Positions 30,101 to 45,100 are shown, counted from the stretch's first letter. The stretch: DNA of 64,000 nucleotides from Gorsachius magnificus (GCA_034008185.1 CM067086.1:67316286-67380285); one strand, 5' to 3'. Numbers and translations: made by a program. Notes: generated from the letters alone by a model not told the origin.

Positions 30101-33100
30101 CTCCTGGAGGGAATGCCTCTTAATTAGCAGCTAACGTGGCGTGGTGTTTCGGGAACGGTGCTCGTGGGCCGCGGCGATGCCTGCTGTTACGTACTTTACG
30201 TTGGGCACCTCCAGCCCCTGCCCAAGGACTGTCCTTGGTCCCTGTCCTCAAGCAGGGACGGGGACTTCGGGTCTTGCCCTGCCTATTGCATTAGCAGCCT
30301 GCAGCAAGGACACTGCGGTGTGGGGTGGGTTTCGCTCGACAGCTCCCTTCAGCGCTTCGGCCCGTGACCTCTTACAAATACGCTCCCTCTGCGCCCGCTG
30401 TGATGCCGCTCCTCTTAATGTGCTGGGCCTTTTTTGCGTGCCGGGCAGGAGGCTTGGCTGCAAGGTTGCTCTGTGTCGTCCCCACCTGACATTTCCCTCT
30501 GCAACCTCCTGGCCTCTGCCGCTGGAAGGAGTTTGTAAGCAGGGACAGGGCTTTGGGAAAAGGACTCTGCTTAAAGATGAAGGAGAGGGAGCTGGAAGAA
30601 GCCACTGACGCTCGTCGGAGAGACCGGTGTTGCAGACTGCTGCTTTGCATTGCAGGGACAAAGAGGGAGAAGCAGCAGGTAGCTCCCTTTCTAGTGCTAA
30701 GAAGTCACAGCTTTGTAGGGAACTTGCTTTAAAGCAGGCATCAAGATTGCTCCAAGGTGCTGGGGTTGCTCAAGAGCCAGCAGCTTGGTTGCTCCCTGAT
30801 TGCCATGGGGGAGCTGGGCTGAGCTTGCTCTGTCTGTATTGGTGTTTTAGTCTTGTTTGACTTGTGCTGGCAAAATTCTTCTCACCAGGGACTTGATGTG
30901 CCCCCAGCACCGTGCAGAGCCCTGGTCTCACCGCGGGGTTTGCAGGGACGCGTGACCTGTCCCTGATCTGCACCTCCGGGTGGGCACGAACGCACGCCAC
31001 GCGGTTGCCTCCCAAACTCTGCCGCCTTCAGGCTGGTTTGGATCAGCCCTCGAGTTGCTGTTCAGGGCCCCCCTCGTGAGCAGATGCATAAGTTGGTGCT
31101 TCTAAAATACCTCAAATTCAGTTGAGGACATTGAAAAGAGCATCAGGCTTTAAATACCCCGACGCTGTTTTGCTGCTGTATACTTTCTACCTTGCGTTTC
31201 TTAAGTTTTTGGGTCGGCTTGAGTGCCTGGGGCCGTTTTCCAGAAGTGGCTGGTGCTTTGTGCAACACCACTGCAGTTAGTGCTTGCCTCCCCGGGGCTG
31301 TCCAGGCCTGTCCTTTTGCTGGGAATATTCCCTAGGCAAAAACCAAAGGCAAGTGATGCAGACTTGCGCCTGCCCGCGCAGGCTGTCGCATCCCTGGAAA
31401 TGCCCCTTGCCCGCGTGGGGAGCCCGCAGCCTCCTTGGCGTGGGCTTTCCTGGCAGGAGCGTGACCTCCATCGCAGCACGAGGGTGCTGGGGGTGTGCAG
31501 GTACCGGGCACAGACCTGTGGGGTGCTTCGTGGTGTGGGCATTGCCTGGATCGCGTCTCCTGGGGATGCATTCCCCCCCCGTGTGTGCACTGGCATTTAA
31601 ATCGGACGGAGCTGGAGGGGGAGGACATTGCTGGGGAGCAGTAGCAAGGGATTGCTTGCTTTAAAACGTGAGATATTGCAGTGTCTGTGGCTTTGCTGTC
31701 CCCCAGGCTGCCCTGCCTGGCTTGTGCGTGAGCACAGCCCTAATCTTAATAGTTGCATACTCTGTGTACAGACATGCAGCATCCCAAGGTCGAATGTGCA
31801 CCACAAACAGTAGCTGTTTTTCCCGGTTATCTGGTGTTCGGATGGGCCGGAGGTTTTCCTGAAGAAAAATATCCCCCCTCTGCCAGCTTGGGCTACATCT
31901 ACAGAGTTGGGTGCTGCTGCCCAGAAGGCGTTGCCGGACCCCTCCGAGCCTGTGCAAGCGCTCGCTGAGTGTCTCTGCGCTGCTGACTTGCATTTTAAAT
32001 TTTTAAATCGGTGCTGGCACGGGGCAGGGGGCTGGAGGACGGCCACCTCCCACCCCACAGCCTAATCTTCCCCAGGCTCCTTTGGACGTGGCAGTCATGG
32101 TAAAATCGCTCTGTGGCCTGGAGGCCGGAGCCATCTGTCCCGCGCGCAGCTGCAGCAGCGAGGGCTCAGCCCCCGTCCTTCCTCCCCTCCGTCCGTGTGT
32201 CTTGGCAGACGCAGGCCATGGGGCTCGGCAGGCAGAGCGGGATACGGGTCGGTGGTGCTCTCCACACCTGCCCGGGTGGTTTTACTCCTCTGTCTCCTTT
32301 GGCGTGTTTGCACCAGTGATGCAAAGTGACTTATTTTATTTTCTTGCTGCCGTGAGGTCCCATCTGAACCCAGCCCCAGCACCCATCCGAGGGACTGGCT
32401 CTGCCTGTCCCCTTGGCTGTTGTCACCATTCCCTTCCCAAGAAGATCCCATGGGGAGCGGACCTGTTATTCGAACACCCTCATCTTTTATTCATCCTCAT
32501 TTAGTCTAAATGTCAAGTTTTGTTTTTAATCAGGCAAATTCTCCTAGCTTTGTAAACTGTCCTTTTGAAGTACACCAGCGTTCGGAAACAAATGGCAGCA
32601 ATTAGTATGCAGGGGAAGGCATCCCTGATAAATTTCTTTGCTGAACATATTTCTAACTGTTTAATTACTTGGGGAACCTGTGTTTAAAACCACAGCGGCG
32701 GTGTGAGGTGCCCCCCTTCCCCAGGAGCCATGGCTCGGCCCCCAGCTCTGCTGATGTCCCCCGCCTGCTGGGGAGCACGTTGCTCTTTTTTGGGGGGGGA
32801 GGGCTGGCTTGACCTTGAGAACAAGCTGGCAAACTTCAGACCTGAACTTTGCTGCTTGTGCCTCCTCCAGTGGCATTAAAATCCCCTCTGGCTGCGGCTC
32901 CTGCTGGATTCGCAGCCGTTGACTCTGCCAGCAAGCACAACCTCGGTGGGTTCTTTAAATACAAAAATGTCTTGTTCAATGCTAAAAATTCTCCTAAGAT
33001 TTATTTAGCCCTCCCCACCAAAAAAATTGTAGCAGCCAGCTCTGCCTTACCACTGACCCATGCCAAATAGCTTCCCCAGCTGTCCCCGGGTTTCTGTCCC

Positions 33101-36100
33101 CCCTGGCTGGAATTGCTGGCATTCCCCAGCACGGCTGCCAAGGATGCTGCAGCCTCTGTGCGTGGCAGTGAGGCAGGAGGCTTTCCAGGAAGAGACAGAT
33201 GGAAAAGGGAGGGGGAACAAAAAAAACCAACCTAGTGGTAGGTTCATCCCTCCTTGTTTTTTCCCATAGCCACGCTCCAGACCTGGTAATTCCAGCCCAG
33301 CCCTTGCAGAACTGCAGCAGGTAGGAGCTGGGACAGGGCTGCCCTGGAAAGGGTGCGAGGTTCTGCCATCCGCTTCGGAAAGTGTTTTCTGAAGCTTAAT
33401 TAGGGCAGCAGAGCATTTCCATAACTGAGCATCTCAACACTGGTCAGGACTGGTATCCCACCGAAGGAGCCACTGACCTTGGTCAGGTCATGTCAAGTGA
33501 CAGAGATGCTCCCGCATCCTCTGGACACATGATTTTGGCTTCTTGCTTGATGGAAAACCACACCTAACACCCTAAAGCAGTGGCTTGGGGTCACTGTGAT
33601 AACAGTCACTTTTTTCCCCATGTTCAGAGACGTTGGTTATGTCTTTGCATTGCTGGCTGTCATTTCTCCAGGCCCCAAAACTGAGGTTCATTTGCACCCC
33701 TTGCTGAGGCTCTCAGCTCAGCGTGGTGGTCTGAGATATATGTATCACTGCCCATCTTCCTGCTGGATTATTGCCCTGATACTTAATTACCTGCACCAGT
33801 TGATTTCCTCCTTTCTTCCTTTTTTTTTTTCCCCCCAGGTCCACTTCGACCAATTTAAAGAAGCACTTATCCTCATCTTATCCAGAACCCTGCCAAATGA
33901 AAAGCACTTCCAAGAACCAGGTAAATATTAAAGTTATCTATGATAGTACGTTTTCTTTGGCAAAGCAGATTTGGGTGGCTCTCACAGGGGAACTTAGAAG
34001 AAAAAGTGCTTTTTGGGTGCTGAGATAGGCTCTTCTGCTTGGATGCCCAGACCTAGGAAGAGTTAAGGTCTCTTGTGGAGCCTTGTACAGAAGCATTTTC
34101 TGAGCTATTAGATACTTATATCCCATTACCACGATCTAAATGCCCGGAGAGGCACGTGATGTCTGCCTGTAGACAGCTAACAGCACTTCAGATGCTCGAG
34201 ATGTCCCATGGCTGCTAAATGGGCTGAGGTCTCTATGTCCCACGATGCTTCTGGTGGCCAGGGCTGCATTAGGAGCTCGGCGGCCGCAGCAGGTAGTTAC
34301 GGGCAGGCAATCAAACGGCAATCAAATGCTGCTTTAATGCTGCTGCTTCTCCCCTGCCTGGGGCTGGCACATCCCCTTGCCCTCCCCTCCAGCACTTTGG
34401 GGCTTGCCGGGAGCCAGGCCCCGGGGTGGTGGGACCCCGGCGCAGGCGCAGAAGCCCCGATTTGGCAGGAGGGTTTGCGAGCTCTGCCTCGGGGGAGCCT
34501 CCGCTCTGGGCTGAGCCAGCGGCAGCCCCGGCAGCCGGTGCGCTCCTGCCGTGCCTCCGCAGGGGCCGGCGGTGGGATCTGTCACGGGGGGACAGCCGTG
34601 CCTCACCAAGCACCCGGGCTGGCTTTGGATGCTGCGCTTGCTTTTGTGAAGGTTCTAAGGGGAAGGTGTCTGCGAGAGCCTGGGAATGGGCTGCGGGGCA
34701 CAGGGCCACCCCTCCTGCCCAGCACGGATTTTCCTTTTTTAAAGTCCACTCTTTTTTCTTGTCTCGGAGATGAGCGGGGTGAGCCCAGTCCCGTAGGAGG
34801 TGACTGTATTTCTCCTGGGGACGCTCAGTCCAGCCTAAAGGTGCATCTGAACAAGGTGAACCCTCTGAGAAACCAGGTGGGGGCTGGCTGGAGAAAGCAG
34901 TGGGTGCTGCGAGTCCTTGCTTTGTTTCAGCTTGCCTTGAAAGTGCGGCTTTTCAGACCCTCAGCAGAAAATTCGGTCACAGCTTCAGTGTGCTTCCCCC
35001 CCCCCCCACCCGTGCACCACAAGGGACTGGTGGTGCTGGGAGCACTGGGGAGGTGTGGGGCCAGGGTGAGGGCTGAGCCCCTGCAGCTCCAGCTGGAGCA
35101 GGGGGGCTGAGGTCTGCCCGGTGTCACACCTGTATGTAAATCCCTAATCCTGCCTTTGGAGCAGCGGGGGCGTGAAATCCCCAGAGGAGAAAACAGCTTA
35201 GCAAGGGGGGAGAGGGGAGCTCCGGGTTTCCTCCCCTGGAGCATCCCATGCTCGAGAGTGCAGCCAGTCACCAAAATGACAACTTTCTGCCTAAAACAGG
35301 CTGCAAAAACCGCAGGGCCCAAGACATGCAATCGATGGATTATTATTATTTATTTTTTTTTTGTTCCCACTCCTCATTTCCAAAGCTCTTAGTGCTTCGA
35401 GGGAGATGGGCAATGGCAGCTCTTGCACCCGGCATCCCTTAATGCGCTTTTCCCGCAGGTCAGTGGGTGCTTGGGAGCGAGGGGGGAGCCTCGTCGGTGC
35501 CCGGCGAGGGGTCGGGTCTGCTGCGATCCCTTCCAGCCCCTCGGAGCAGAGCTGGGATGGAGCAGGAGGCAGCCTGGGCCAGCCAGAACTAACCCAGCTC
35601 TCTGTGTTTATTGGGGAATGATATGGCTGAGAAGCTCTGGCTTGATTTAAATATAAGTAAATCGTCTAGAAAAGGCTAAATTTGGGGTTATCGCAGGGGG
35701 AATTACAAATGCAGGAGGGTGGATGCGTTGGAGCCGGAGAGCCCTCCTTGGGGACACGTTTGCAGCTGGGTTTTGCATGGCAGGTAATCAAAGGGCGCGC
35801 GGTGCAGGTAGGGAGCCTGCGCCCGGCAGGCCTGGGAGGCATTTATTTTTAATGCGTTTTGACAGGTCTGTTAACGCCGAAGTCTTTGCTTCTTTTAATT
35901 TAGATCAAACTCGAGATCTGGAGAACAAGCGGCTTCGTGCTGTTGGTGTCAAACTGTCAGTGACTGTGGAAATGCTGGTGTTAGGAGCCCGCCCCGGGCT
36001 TGGGAAAAATTGAGTTAAGGGCTCCAAATTGTATCATTTAAATGAGAATTTTATGGGGGGGGAGGGAACCCCGCACAGATTTTAAGGCTGCTTGCAGCAT

Positions 36101-39100
36101 CTGGAGAGTTTGCTCTGCAGGGCAGCGGCCTTGATGCTGGGGTTTTACCCAGGGACTCGGGCGATGCTGGGGTTTTACCCGGGGACTCGGGCGATGGGAA
36201 AGTCCCTCGTGTCTGCGAGCAGCCGGAGGGCTTGTGCCTTCCCTCTCCAAACCAGCGGCTCCCCGGCAGCCCCCCGCCAGCGGCTGAGGGCTCCTGGCAG
36301 GGAACAGCATCCCCGTCCCCATGGGTGCAGCTAGGCAGAAGGAGCCCATGGGTGATGGAGCAGCCCCTGGGGTCACAGCAGGACCCACGGGCTGGGGACA
36401 AGGAACAAAAACCCCCGTGGGATGCAAAAGCAGTTCTTGCAGAAGCAGCTGCCGGGGGTTTCCCCATTTTGGGGGGGGAGCAGCAGGTGGGAGAGGCGCT
36501 CAGGCTTGCAGTGAGCAGCTGATTATTTTTTTTTTTTCTTGGCAAAGAAACTAAATTCCCTTTCCAAAGGGAAGACTGGCGGGGAGGATGGTTCTGGCGG
36601 GCTGCGGGCACTTTGCCTGGGTAGCAAGTCCCCTGGTGTGGGGACACAGACCCAGCAGCGAAGCAGAGCATCGGCCGATGGGGAAAACCCCAGCTCTGCC
36701 GGGAAGTGGCGTGGCTGGGCAGAGGAATGGGGGAGGCTTCGAGAAAAGCAGAAAAAGGTCTGAATGTGACTTAAAATAGTGCTTATCTTAGTGGTTATTT
36801 TTTAGCTCCTGCATGCAGGAGCGTGATGGCGGGGAGACCCCATTACCCCCAGCCAGCAGCACCGGGAGCCTTTGCAGAGCTGCCCAGCAAAGGGGGTGCG
36901 TGTGGATAAATTGCAGCCCGAATTACTGGGGTTTGGTGTTCTGGATTGATACTGATGCTGGGCTGGGGGCTGAGCCTGTGGCTGCTGGGAGCCCAGTGGG
37001 ACCAGGGCTGGGGGGCGCTGCTGCTGATGCTCTTTGTCCATGGGTCACCATAGCAGTGAGGGGGTGTCTGGGGACAATAAAATAGATTTAAGGGAGAAGG
37101 GGGAGAAAAAAGGTCAGTTATGTGAGTGTTTAGGGGGGAAAAAAATAAAGAAATCAGGTTTTTTTCCTCCCCATTACGGCAAATAAAGTCAGCTCTGTGC
37201 ATTGGAAGCCTGGATAGGGAGGGATTACCAGGGTGGAGCGCAGGATTACGGGAACACCCAGGACAAATTAACGAGCAGTTTGATGCCATCCTCTGTGTGG
37301 TCATGAGGGGCTGTTGGGTTTTGGTTTTTTCCTTCCCAATACAAGAACAGAGTTGCCCTCCCAAGGGGGATGGTGCCCTTGCAGGACCCCCACCCGTGGA
37401 GGGAAGGCTGCAAAGGTCTGGCTCTGCGAGGAGACCCAGATGGGGACAGGTATAAAACTGGTGCCACCCTCGGGATGGGGGTGATTTAGGTACAGGCAAT
37501 GCCTCTGGGCCAAAATGCCTTGGTTTGGGGCAGCCGTCATCCTGCTGCCGTTCCTCTCTGCCTCGGTTGCTGAGCCTGAAGTGCGAAACTGGGACTCGGA
37601 GGAGTTTAGGCGGTACCTGGTGCGGCGGGGGATTAGGATTTAGCAGATCCCAGCCGCGATGTGCTTTGCCCAGCAGTAGGCTGTCTGCTGCCACAAAGAG
37701 GATCCCTCTCTTCCAAATCTTAAGCAGCAAGTAAATTAATTTTGCCTCTAAATGACAGGCTCGTGGGGCGAGGGTCTTCCTCCTCTAAAACCCCCTTTTG
37801 TCTGCGCTCGATGCCTTTGATGCTGGGCCCAGGAAAATGCTGCTTGCCGCCAAGGGGAGCCCCCCCCCCCCCTCCTCCCCAGTGTCTGAGGGCAGAGCAG
37901 GATTTTGAAATGATTTATCTAGCGCAGAAAGGCAGAACATCAAGTGTAAATCTCTAACCATGGAGACATTTAAGTGCTGAGACGGATGGACGGGGAGCAA
38001 GCTGGGGAAGCGATGGCTTCTGTCTGCAGCGCTTAAATCAGGGAGGGGGGGTTCTTGTGAAATGCAGATTTAGTTGTGGTTTTGGTTTGTTTTTTTTTGA
38101 GGGGCATTTGGGGGGCCACAAGCCCCCCCAAGCAGAGGGGCTTGCTCTCTTGGTGGCTCCTGCTCCCAGCCCAGGGGCAGATCAGACCCCGGTGTCTAAT
38201 TAGGCACCAGCCCCGGCGTGTGTGTTTTACTAAGCCTGTGCCTTGCTGTAGGGAAGCAGGAAGGGTTCGACCTATTTTCTTTTTCTTTATTTCCCCCTTT
38301 CTTGGTGGTTTCTCAGCCGTGCGGTGGCGAGGTTCTGCGGGGAGCAGCATCTCGCCTTGCTGCTGGTTGCAGGAGGAGGGGACCAACGGCCAGGCTCAAG
38401 CAGGAGCAGCCCCCCCTTGGCGTTTGATACAGGACTGTATTCTATGGTGTTGGGGATAAACAGCCCGTGGGGCCAGCTCGTGTGCATCCGTCTCACGGGA
38501 AGCATTGATTTATTTTTTTTTTGACATCTCCCTCCTGTTTCCTCCCGCGCCTTTGAAAGCGCCTGTGGATCGAGCAGCTCTTTCCATCCTTCCTCAGCAG
38601 TTTTGGCTGGAAATTAGAAGCTCAGTGCGGTTCGTCAGTGCACTTTCTGAGTGCGGGGAGCACGGGTTGCTGCTTTTTTGCTGGCACGCGTGCTCAGCTT
38701 TCCCTAAATCCCGGGGACGGTGGGAGCATCGAGGGCGCACCGGCTGCTGTGCAGGGGGTTTGGGTTGGGGAAGCAGGAGGGCGGAGGGGCTTGGAGGATG
38801 TTGGGCGTGCGGGAGGTACGCGTGCACACCCGGAGATGATGGTGCACAGGGTGTCCTTCAGAGGAGACGGGGCCATGCTCCCAGGGATGGGGCTGCAGGA
38901 TGCGGTCCCTTAGGCCAGCACGGTGCCTGTGGCCCCGTAACCCGAGGGATTTGTTCTGCACCACGTGCCCGGCAGCCAACGGCACGAGGGTGCGCAAGGG
39001 CTTGCAGGGGACGAGCTGTAACCCAGTGTTAACGAAAGCACCCTGGCTCTTGAAATGGGATTTCTGGGGTGTCTGAGCTGGGATCCCCTCAGTAGCTGGG

Positions 39101-42100
39101 CTGGGCACAGCTTATTTCAAAGTCGAGCTTTGCAAGGCAGGAGCAAACTTTCTGCTCTTCTCAAGCTGTGGAGGGCCACCTTTCCCTCCCAGGGATGTTC
39201 TCAGGCTCCGTAATTTTTTAACTGCGAAGGGAAAACCAAGCCCACCCAGGCGCTCAGCCCAAAGAGGAGAGCGAGAAACCGGCTGCGAGCCTCCAAATGC
39301 TTAAAACGGAGAAGTGGGGAGAAGCTCCCATTCCCCCGCTTGCTGTGGCATGGCATGAAGGCACCTGTGTTTCCATATCCAGCTGGATTTTCAGCTGCAG
39401 CAGTGGTTAAACATGCTGTCGGGGTGGGGGGAGGCAACAGGACTATTCTGAGCATTGGGAAATCCAGGAGGAAATTAAGCCATAGCTTAAAAAGCTTCTT
39501 CACCGAGAGGGTTGTCAGGCTCTGGAATGGGCTGCCCAGGGAGGTGGTCGAGTCCTCATCCTTGGAGGTATTTAAAAGAAGGATAGATGAGGTGCTTAGG
39601 GCCAGGGTTTTGTGGTGGGATGGCAGGGTTAGGTTAAAGGTTGGACTTGATGATCTTAAAGGTCTTTTCCAACCAAAGTGATTCTATGATTCATTATTGC
39701 TAAATTATTTTTTTTTTCCCCCCCTTGCGCATCTTTCCAAAGACGGATGGGTGTGGAGGTGCGTTTCTGTCTTAGAGGAGGAAAAATTATTTCTCAAAAA
39801 AGAAAAAAAAACAAAAAACAAAAACAAAACAAAAAAAAAAACCAAAAAAAAACAAACAAAAAAAAACCCTAAAAAAAAAAAAAACCAAACCCAAAGCCCC
39901 CCAGCCGCCTTCTGCAAGGGCGGGGGAGACGGCAAGGAGAAAATAAATGGGTGAATGAGTTGCCACAAATATTAGCATTTCAGAGAGAGCTGCTCGATGG
40001 AGATTGTTCACCACCGGGCAGGCTTTAATAGGAGTGATAAGGTTTGCTTTTGTTCTCGGGCTCTTACTTAATCAGCCTGTCTCGTTGCGATTTTTCTATC
40101 GGCGCACTTCATCGCCCAACTTTCATGTGCGAGTCCCAGCTGCAGCAAATCTTGTTAAAATGGCCTTGTTCAAACACGGGCGCCGGGTTTGTTCCCTAGA
40201 GCTGCAATACGGAGGGATGGAGCGCAAGGCTGGAGGAATCAAAGGACTCCTGGTCCTGTGTATTTTATAATTCATTGCATAGCTAAGTTGCGGAATATTT
40301 TTTCCCTCTAACAAGCTTGAAGCCTTCTTCCATATCTAAAGGAATAATATCCAAGGAGGCATTTGGGCAGGGGGGGGTTGAGAGACCCGCTGCTTTCTGT
40401 GTACCGTTTGTCAAGGATTGAACGGCTTCCCTGCTCCTTATTAGTATTGCCCTCTTGCATTTATTTTGTACCGGAGTGCTCTGCAAATAAAATTTTAAAA
40501 AGCTGCTGCTCTTGGCACTGCCTCGGTACGCTGCAAGTGGCGGAAAAAATAAAGATGATCGAGTCCTGGGAGGGTTTCGCTGGTAAGGTTAGCAAACGCT
40601 GAAACAAAGCGTGGCGGAGAGCCTTTCCCTAATTGAATCCCTGGTTAATTTGCCCCTCCGTCTAATTTGCCCCCTGCTCCAGACATTGGCTGATTCTCAC
40701 TGAAAATAGCCCAAAATGTGGTGTGGCTTTTTTTTTTTTTGTTTTGATCCCAGTCCGTGAGTGCTCCTGGATAATTCAGTCCCCAAAGGCAGGAGCTTGC
40801 TGCGGGAAGCTGGAGCCGGGGAATGCGAGCGGAGCCCCCCATAATTAGACGACGACTCCAAAGGGTTATTTATTTAGATCTTGCAGTTGGCATTAGTCGC
40901 ACGGCACAAGCTGGGACCTGCTCCACCGGCGCCCGGATCAGCTGCTCGTGTTGGCCCCCGGGAGACGTTCTCCTCCAAACTTGCCCAATATTTTTCCACT
41001 TCCCCAGTTGTTTTCATGCTTTTATTCAAGCTGTGATTTAAATCCCCCAAAAGCAGTGGCAGTTGCCCAGGTGTCTGCATAATCTGGAACTTGAGCTGTT
41101 CAAGTGCTATGCTGTCCCTAATTAAACCTGCCCATTGATGGTAATGAAGATTAGTGCAAGGAGGAGAGACTTAATTGACTTTCCGAGGCTGCGTTTGCAA
41201 GGTTGAGGGGTTTTCCCCCCCCATCTTGTTAACTGAGCAAACTTGATTTGGGAGTTGGGCGAGGGTGAGGAAGATGGAGGGAGCCCTGATCTCACTTTGC
41301 AACAGCCTTTTTTTTTTTTTTTTTGGGTGCTGGACCAATTCCAACCCGTCGGGCCTGATGCCACAGTGAGGGTAGTGGTCCTGGAAAGGAGCAGCCTGCT
41401 GGTGCCTGCCCAAGGGGAATGGGGGTGGTGGCAATTTGGTGCTTGGAATGCTGCAACCAAACCAGCCCTGTGTGCCTGGAGCCGGAGCTGCCAAAATCAC
41501 GTTACTGATGTGCTCTGTTCTTGAATTTCACAGATTCTTCCCCAGAAGCCCAGCCCAAGTACATCAAAGGTGGCAAACGCTACGGCCGGCGGTCCCTGCC
41601 AGAGTTCCAGGAGTCGGTGGAGGACTTTGCCGAGGTGACCGTCATCGAGCCACTGAGCGAGGAAGCGCATCCCCCGCACATCGCCTCCAGCGGCTGTGAG
41701 GAGGTGAGCAGCAAGGGACCGGGGTGGGCTGGACCCCCCAAAATACCACTGCTCCCCTGAGGTGGTTTGGATGTCCTTGGGGTTGTCCCAGCGAAGGTGA
41801 CGGTCACCCTCCTCGCCTGTCCCCAGGGATCAGCCGTGCCAGGCGGCACCTCCCTTGCTCCAGCCCCAAAGGCTGTGGGAAGCCGGGGGGGAGCCGGGCT
41901 TAAGCGAGGGCTGTAATGCTGCCTCTGTGGCTAACGAAGCGTGGGCTGGGAGCTAAGTGAGCAGGAGGGGACCGTCCTCATGTATCAGCTCCTCTGCAAA
42001 AACCCGGCTGTGGCTCCGGCACCCTCCGGTAGAGGGGATGGGGCAGAGGGGTGGGGAGCGGCAGAGCCCTGCAGCAGGCGGCTGCCCCAAATCCAGAGCC

Positions 42101-45100
42101 ACCAGCTTCTCCGGTCAGTCCTCTGCATTTTCTTTTCCCAGCAAACAGCTTGTGTCCTCCTGCACAAAAGGAAAAAGCTGGCCATGGCTCTTGGCAGCCC
42201 CCCTGCCCTGTCTATGCTTGCTCAAAAATCCAGATATTTCTGCTGCCCTGTCTATGCTTGCTCAAAAATCAAGATATTTCTGCTGCCCTGTCTGTGCTTG
42301 CTCAAAAATCAAGATATTTCTGCTGCCCTGTCTGTGCTTGCTCAAAAATCAAGATTTCCCCCCCTCCCCCCCATGGTTCTGTGATCAAAATTCGTGGCTC
42401 TCTTTGTGCAAGGGCTTTCAGCCCCAGAATCTCCTCTTGCTTCTCCAGAACAGAAAAGCAAAAGGTGATGAGCGGTTGTGTTTGCTGGCGTGCGTTAGCA
42501 TGCGACCACAGCGGCATTTCCCTGGTGCGGGGCTCGTTCCAGCCCGCCCCGCTTTGCCAAGCGGTGTTGATTCGGTGTTGCCTATTCGGGAGCGCAGTGG
42601 GAGTCTTCCCATGGGAAGGAGAAATGCTGCCACTTTCAACCCCTCCTCTGTCTCCTGGCTTGCCTTGTGCTTTCCTAGAGTGGGGTGGGGGTGGGGGGGG
42701 GGCCCGCAGCCACCCGCGAAGGGGAATGCCCAACCCTGCGTGGGGAAGCAAGGGAGAAATTTCCGCTTTCCAAGTTTTGCAGTTTTATTCCTATGTGGCT
42801 ATGTGATGGTTTGGCCTTGGCTGGATGCCAGGTGCCACCAAGCCACGTGATCGCTCCCCTCTTCAGCAGGACAGGCAGGGAGAAAATGAGATGGGAAGGA
42901 AAAAAAAACAAAACAACCAACCTCACGGGTCAAGGTAAAGGCAGTTTAATAAAAAGCAAAGGCTGTGTGCGGTAGCAAAAGGAAAACAAGATTTTATTCT
43001 CTACTTCCCATTAGCAGGCAGTGTCCAGGCACTTCCTGGGAAGCAGGGCTTCAGAACTGTTCCAGAAGACAACACATTGTAAAAAACAAAGGCCCCACTT
43101 TCCTCCTCCTTTCCCTTAGCTTATATATATACAAAGTTGGCTCGGATATAAGGTATGGAATATCCCTTTGGTCGGTTTGGGCCAGGGGTCTTGGCCATGT
43201 CCACTCCCAGCCCACTGGTGGTGGGGGAGGGAATTTTGGAGACACAGCCTTGATGCTGTGCGAGCCCTGCTCAGCAGTCCCCAAATCACTGCTGGGTTAT
43301 CAGCACCTTTCTAGGTGCCGATACAAAGCTATGAGGGCTGCTATGAAGAAAGTTAACTCTATCTCAGCCTGACCCAATACAGCAGCTGAGCTTAAAAATA
43401 AATCTAAAAACTCTAAGAAAATCTCTTCAGCCAGAGCCAGCTTCTTTACCCTGTTCCCAGTAACCTTTGCTCACCACCACGGGGATGCTCATCCATCTCC
43501 TGGTGCTGGCCACATGGGCTGCCCTGACCTTGAAACCAATGTTAATCTGCTTGTGACCCCCAGGGAAGCGATGCCCTCGATAGAAGGGGCCACTCTGATC
43601 TTACTCTTCTGTTTTAGCTGCCAAGAGGTAGAAAAGGCTGGTCTGTTAACAAGGTCAGCTAATTAACTCAACTGGTACGTGACCGTGCTGTGCTCCCCGT
43701 CGGCTGCATCGGTCTCCTGGTGGGACCTCTTGTTGCACCTTTTGGGGTGGGTGGGATGGTAAATTCTCTTGCAACTTGAGCGAGACTCAGGATAAAGTTG
43801 TAAAATCCCCATTTTTCATCTTTATCAGCATTACTGTCTTATCTCTAAGAGAAGATCCTCTTGGGGTGCATGGAAATTAGTTGTTTGAAGGCAACTGAAG
43901 TTGCGCCAGGGCAGGTTTAGGTTGGACATCAGGAAAAATTTCTTCACAGAAAGGGTTGTCAGGCTCTGGAATGGGCTGCCCAGGGAGGTGGTTGAGTCCC
44001 CATCCCTGGGGGCATTTAAGAGCCAGGTAGATGAGGTGCTTAGGGCCAGGGTTTAGTGGTGGGATGGCAGGGTTAGGTTAAAGATTGGACGTGATGATCT
44101 TAAAAGTCTTTTCCAACCTAGACGATTCTATGACTGGGGGTCCTGGGGCTGAAATGCCAGGCAGTGTTGGAGATTCCCGAAGCGTGGACTTCTTGGGGCT
44201 CGGCACAACGAGCAGCCTTTGCCCAGGTTTCTCCGGCTGCATGTATAAACACACTGCTGCCCATGCTCCACCAGCCTGCCTCCAGCCCAGGGTGTTTTGC
44301 TGGCCTGAGAACTGGGGCAGTGTGGCTTAATTGGTGCTTGCTTTCAACCGGTGCCAATTAAAAAGGCTCAGGCTCTGTCTGAGAGGCTTCCTTCCCCTTC
44401 TTGTCTCTGTAAACATGAGAGGAGAGGCTGGAGGGCTGGTCTGTGTGTGGGATCGGCTGCCGTGGGAGGCTCTGCCGCCTCCATCCCTGGTGGCTTTTCC
44501 AGTAGAAAGTCATAAGCAGCTGGGGCCGAATTCAGTGTCAACCCTGCTGTGAGCAGAGGGTGGTGGGGGGATCCCGAGGTTCCCCCTGACCCATGTGAGT
44601 TTGTCCCCATGGATGCTGCTAACGGGCGATGAGAAACAAGTGGCTCCAGCAGCTTCATGGATGTGGTGCTAATGGAGCTGCCGCCGTGAAAGCCCCTAGA
44701 AATGCAATGTGGAAGCTTGCAGTGGTGAAAGCTGTGCATCTCTGGCTGTCACTCGAGCTTGTTTGTCCTAAACTCTTCATACAGGTGATGGGTCTTGTTG
44801 GGTTCTTCAAGCCTGTGGCAGCTGAGAGCTGGCCCCGTGTGCGTGGGAAGTGCTGTGACCTTGCTTTCACGTTCTTTTCGCCTTGCGTTTACACCTGATG
44901 ATGATCTGGGCACTGGGGGTACAGGCTTGGGATGGGGAGCAGGTTTGATGGCCGTAGGGTACCAAGCCCAAGCTGGTGGCAGGGCAGCAGCACCCCTTGG
45001 CTCATGGGTCCTCCTGGGTGCACAGCCAGATGTGGCCAGTCTTAATGGCCATGCTGTCTTCCAAACCTCGGCGTAGGGCATCTGTCAACTCCCCTTCCCC

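Noticed and set aside
34208..35110. 300-residue plus-strand frame in a NIN intron
   Set aside because: No homology recognised, low-complexity composition, no splice-site support.
39786..39886. Processed pseudogene poly(A) tail
   Set aside because: No cDNA-like sequence precedes the A-rich tract on either strand.
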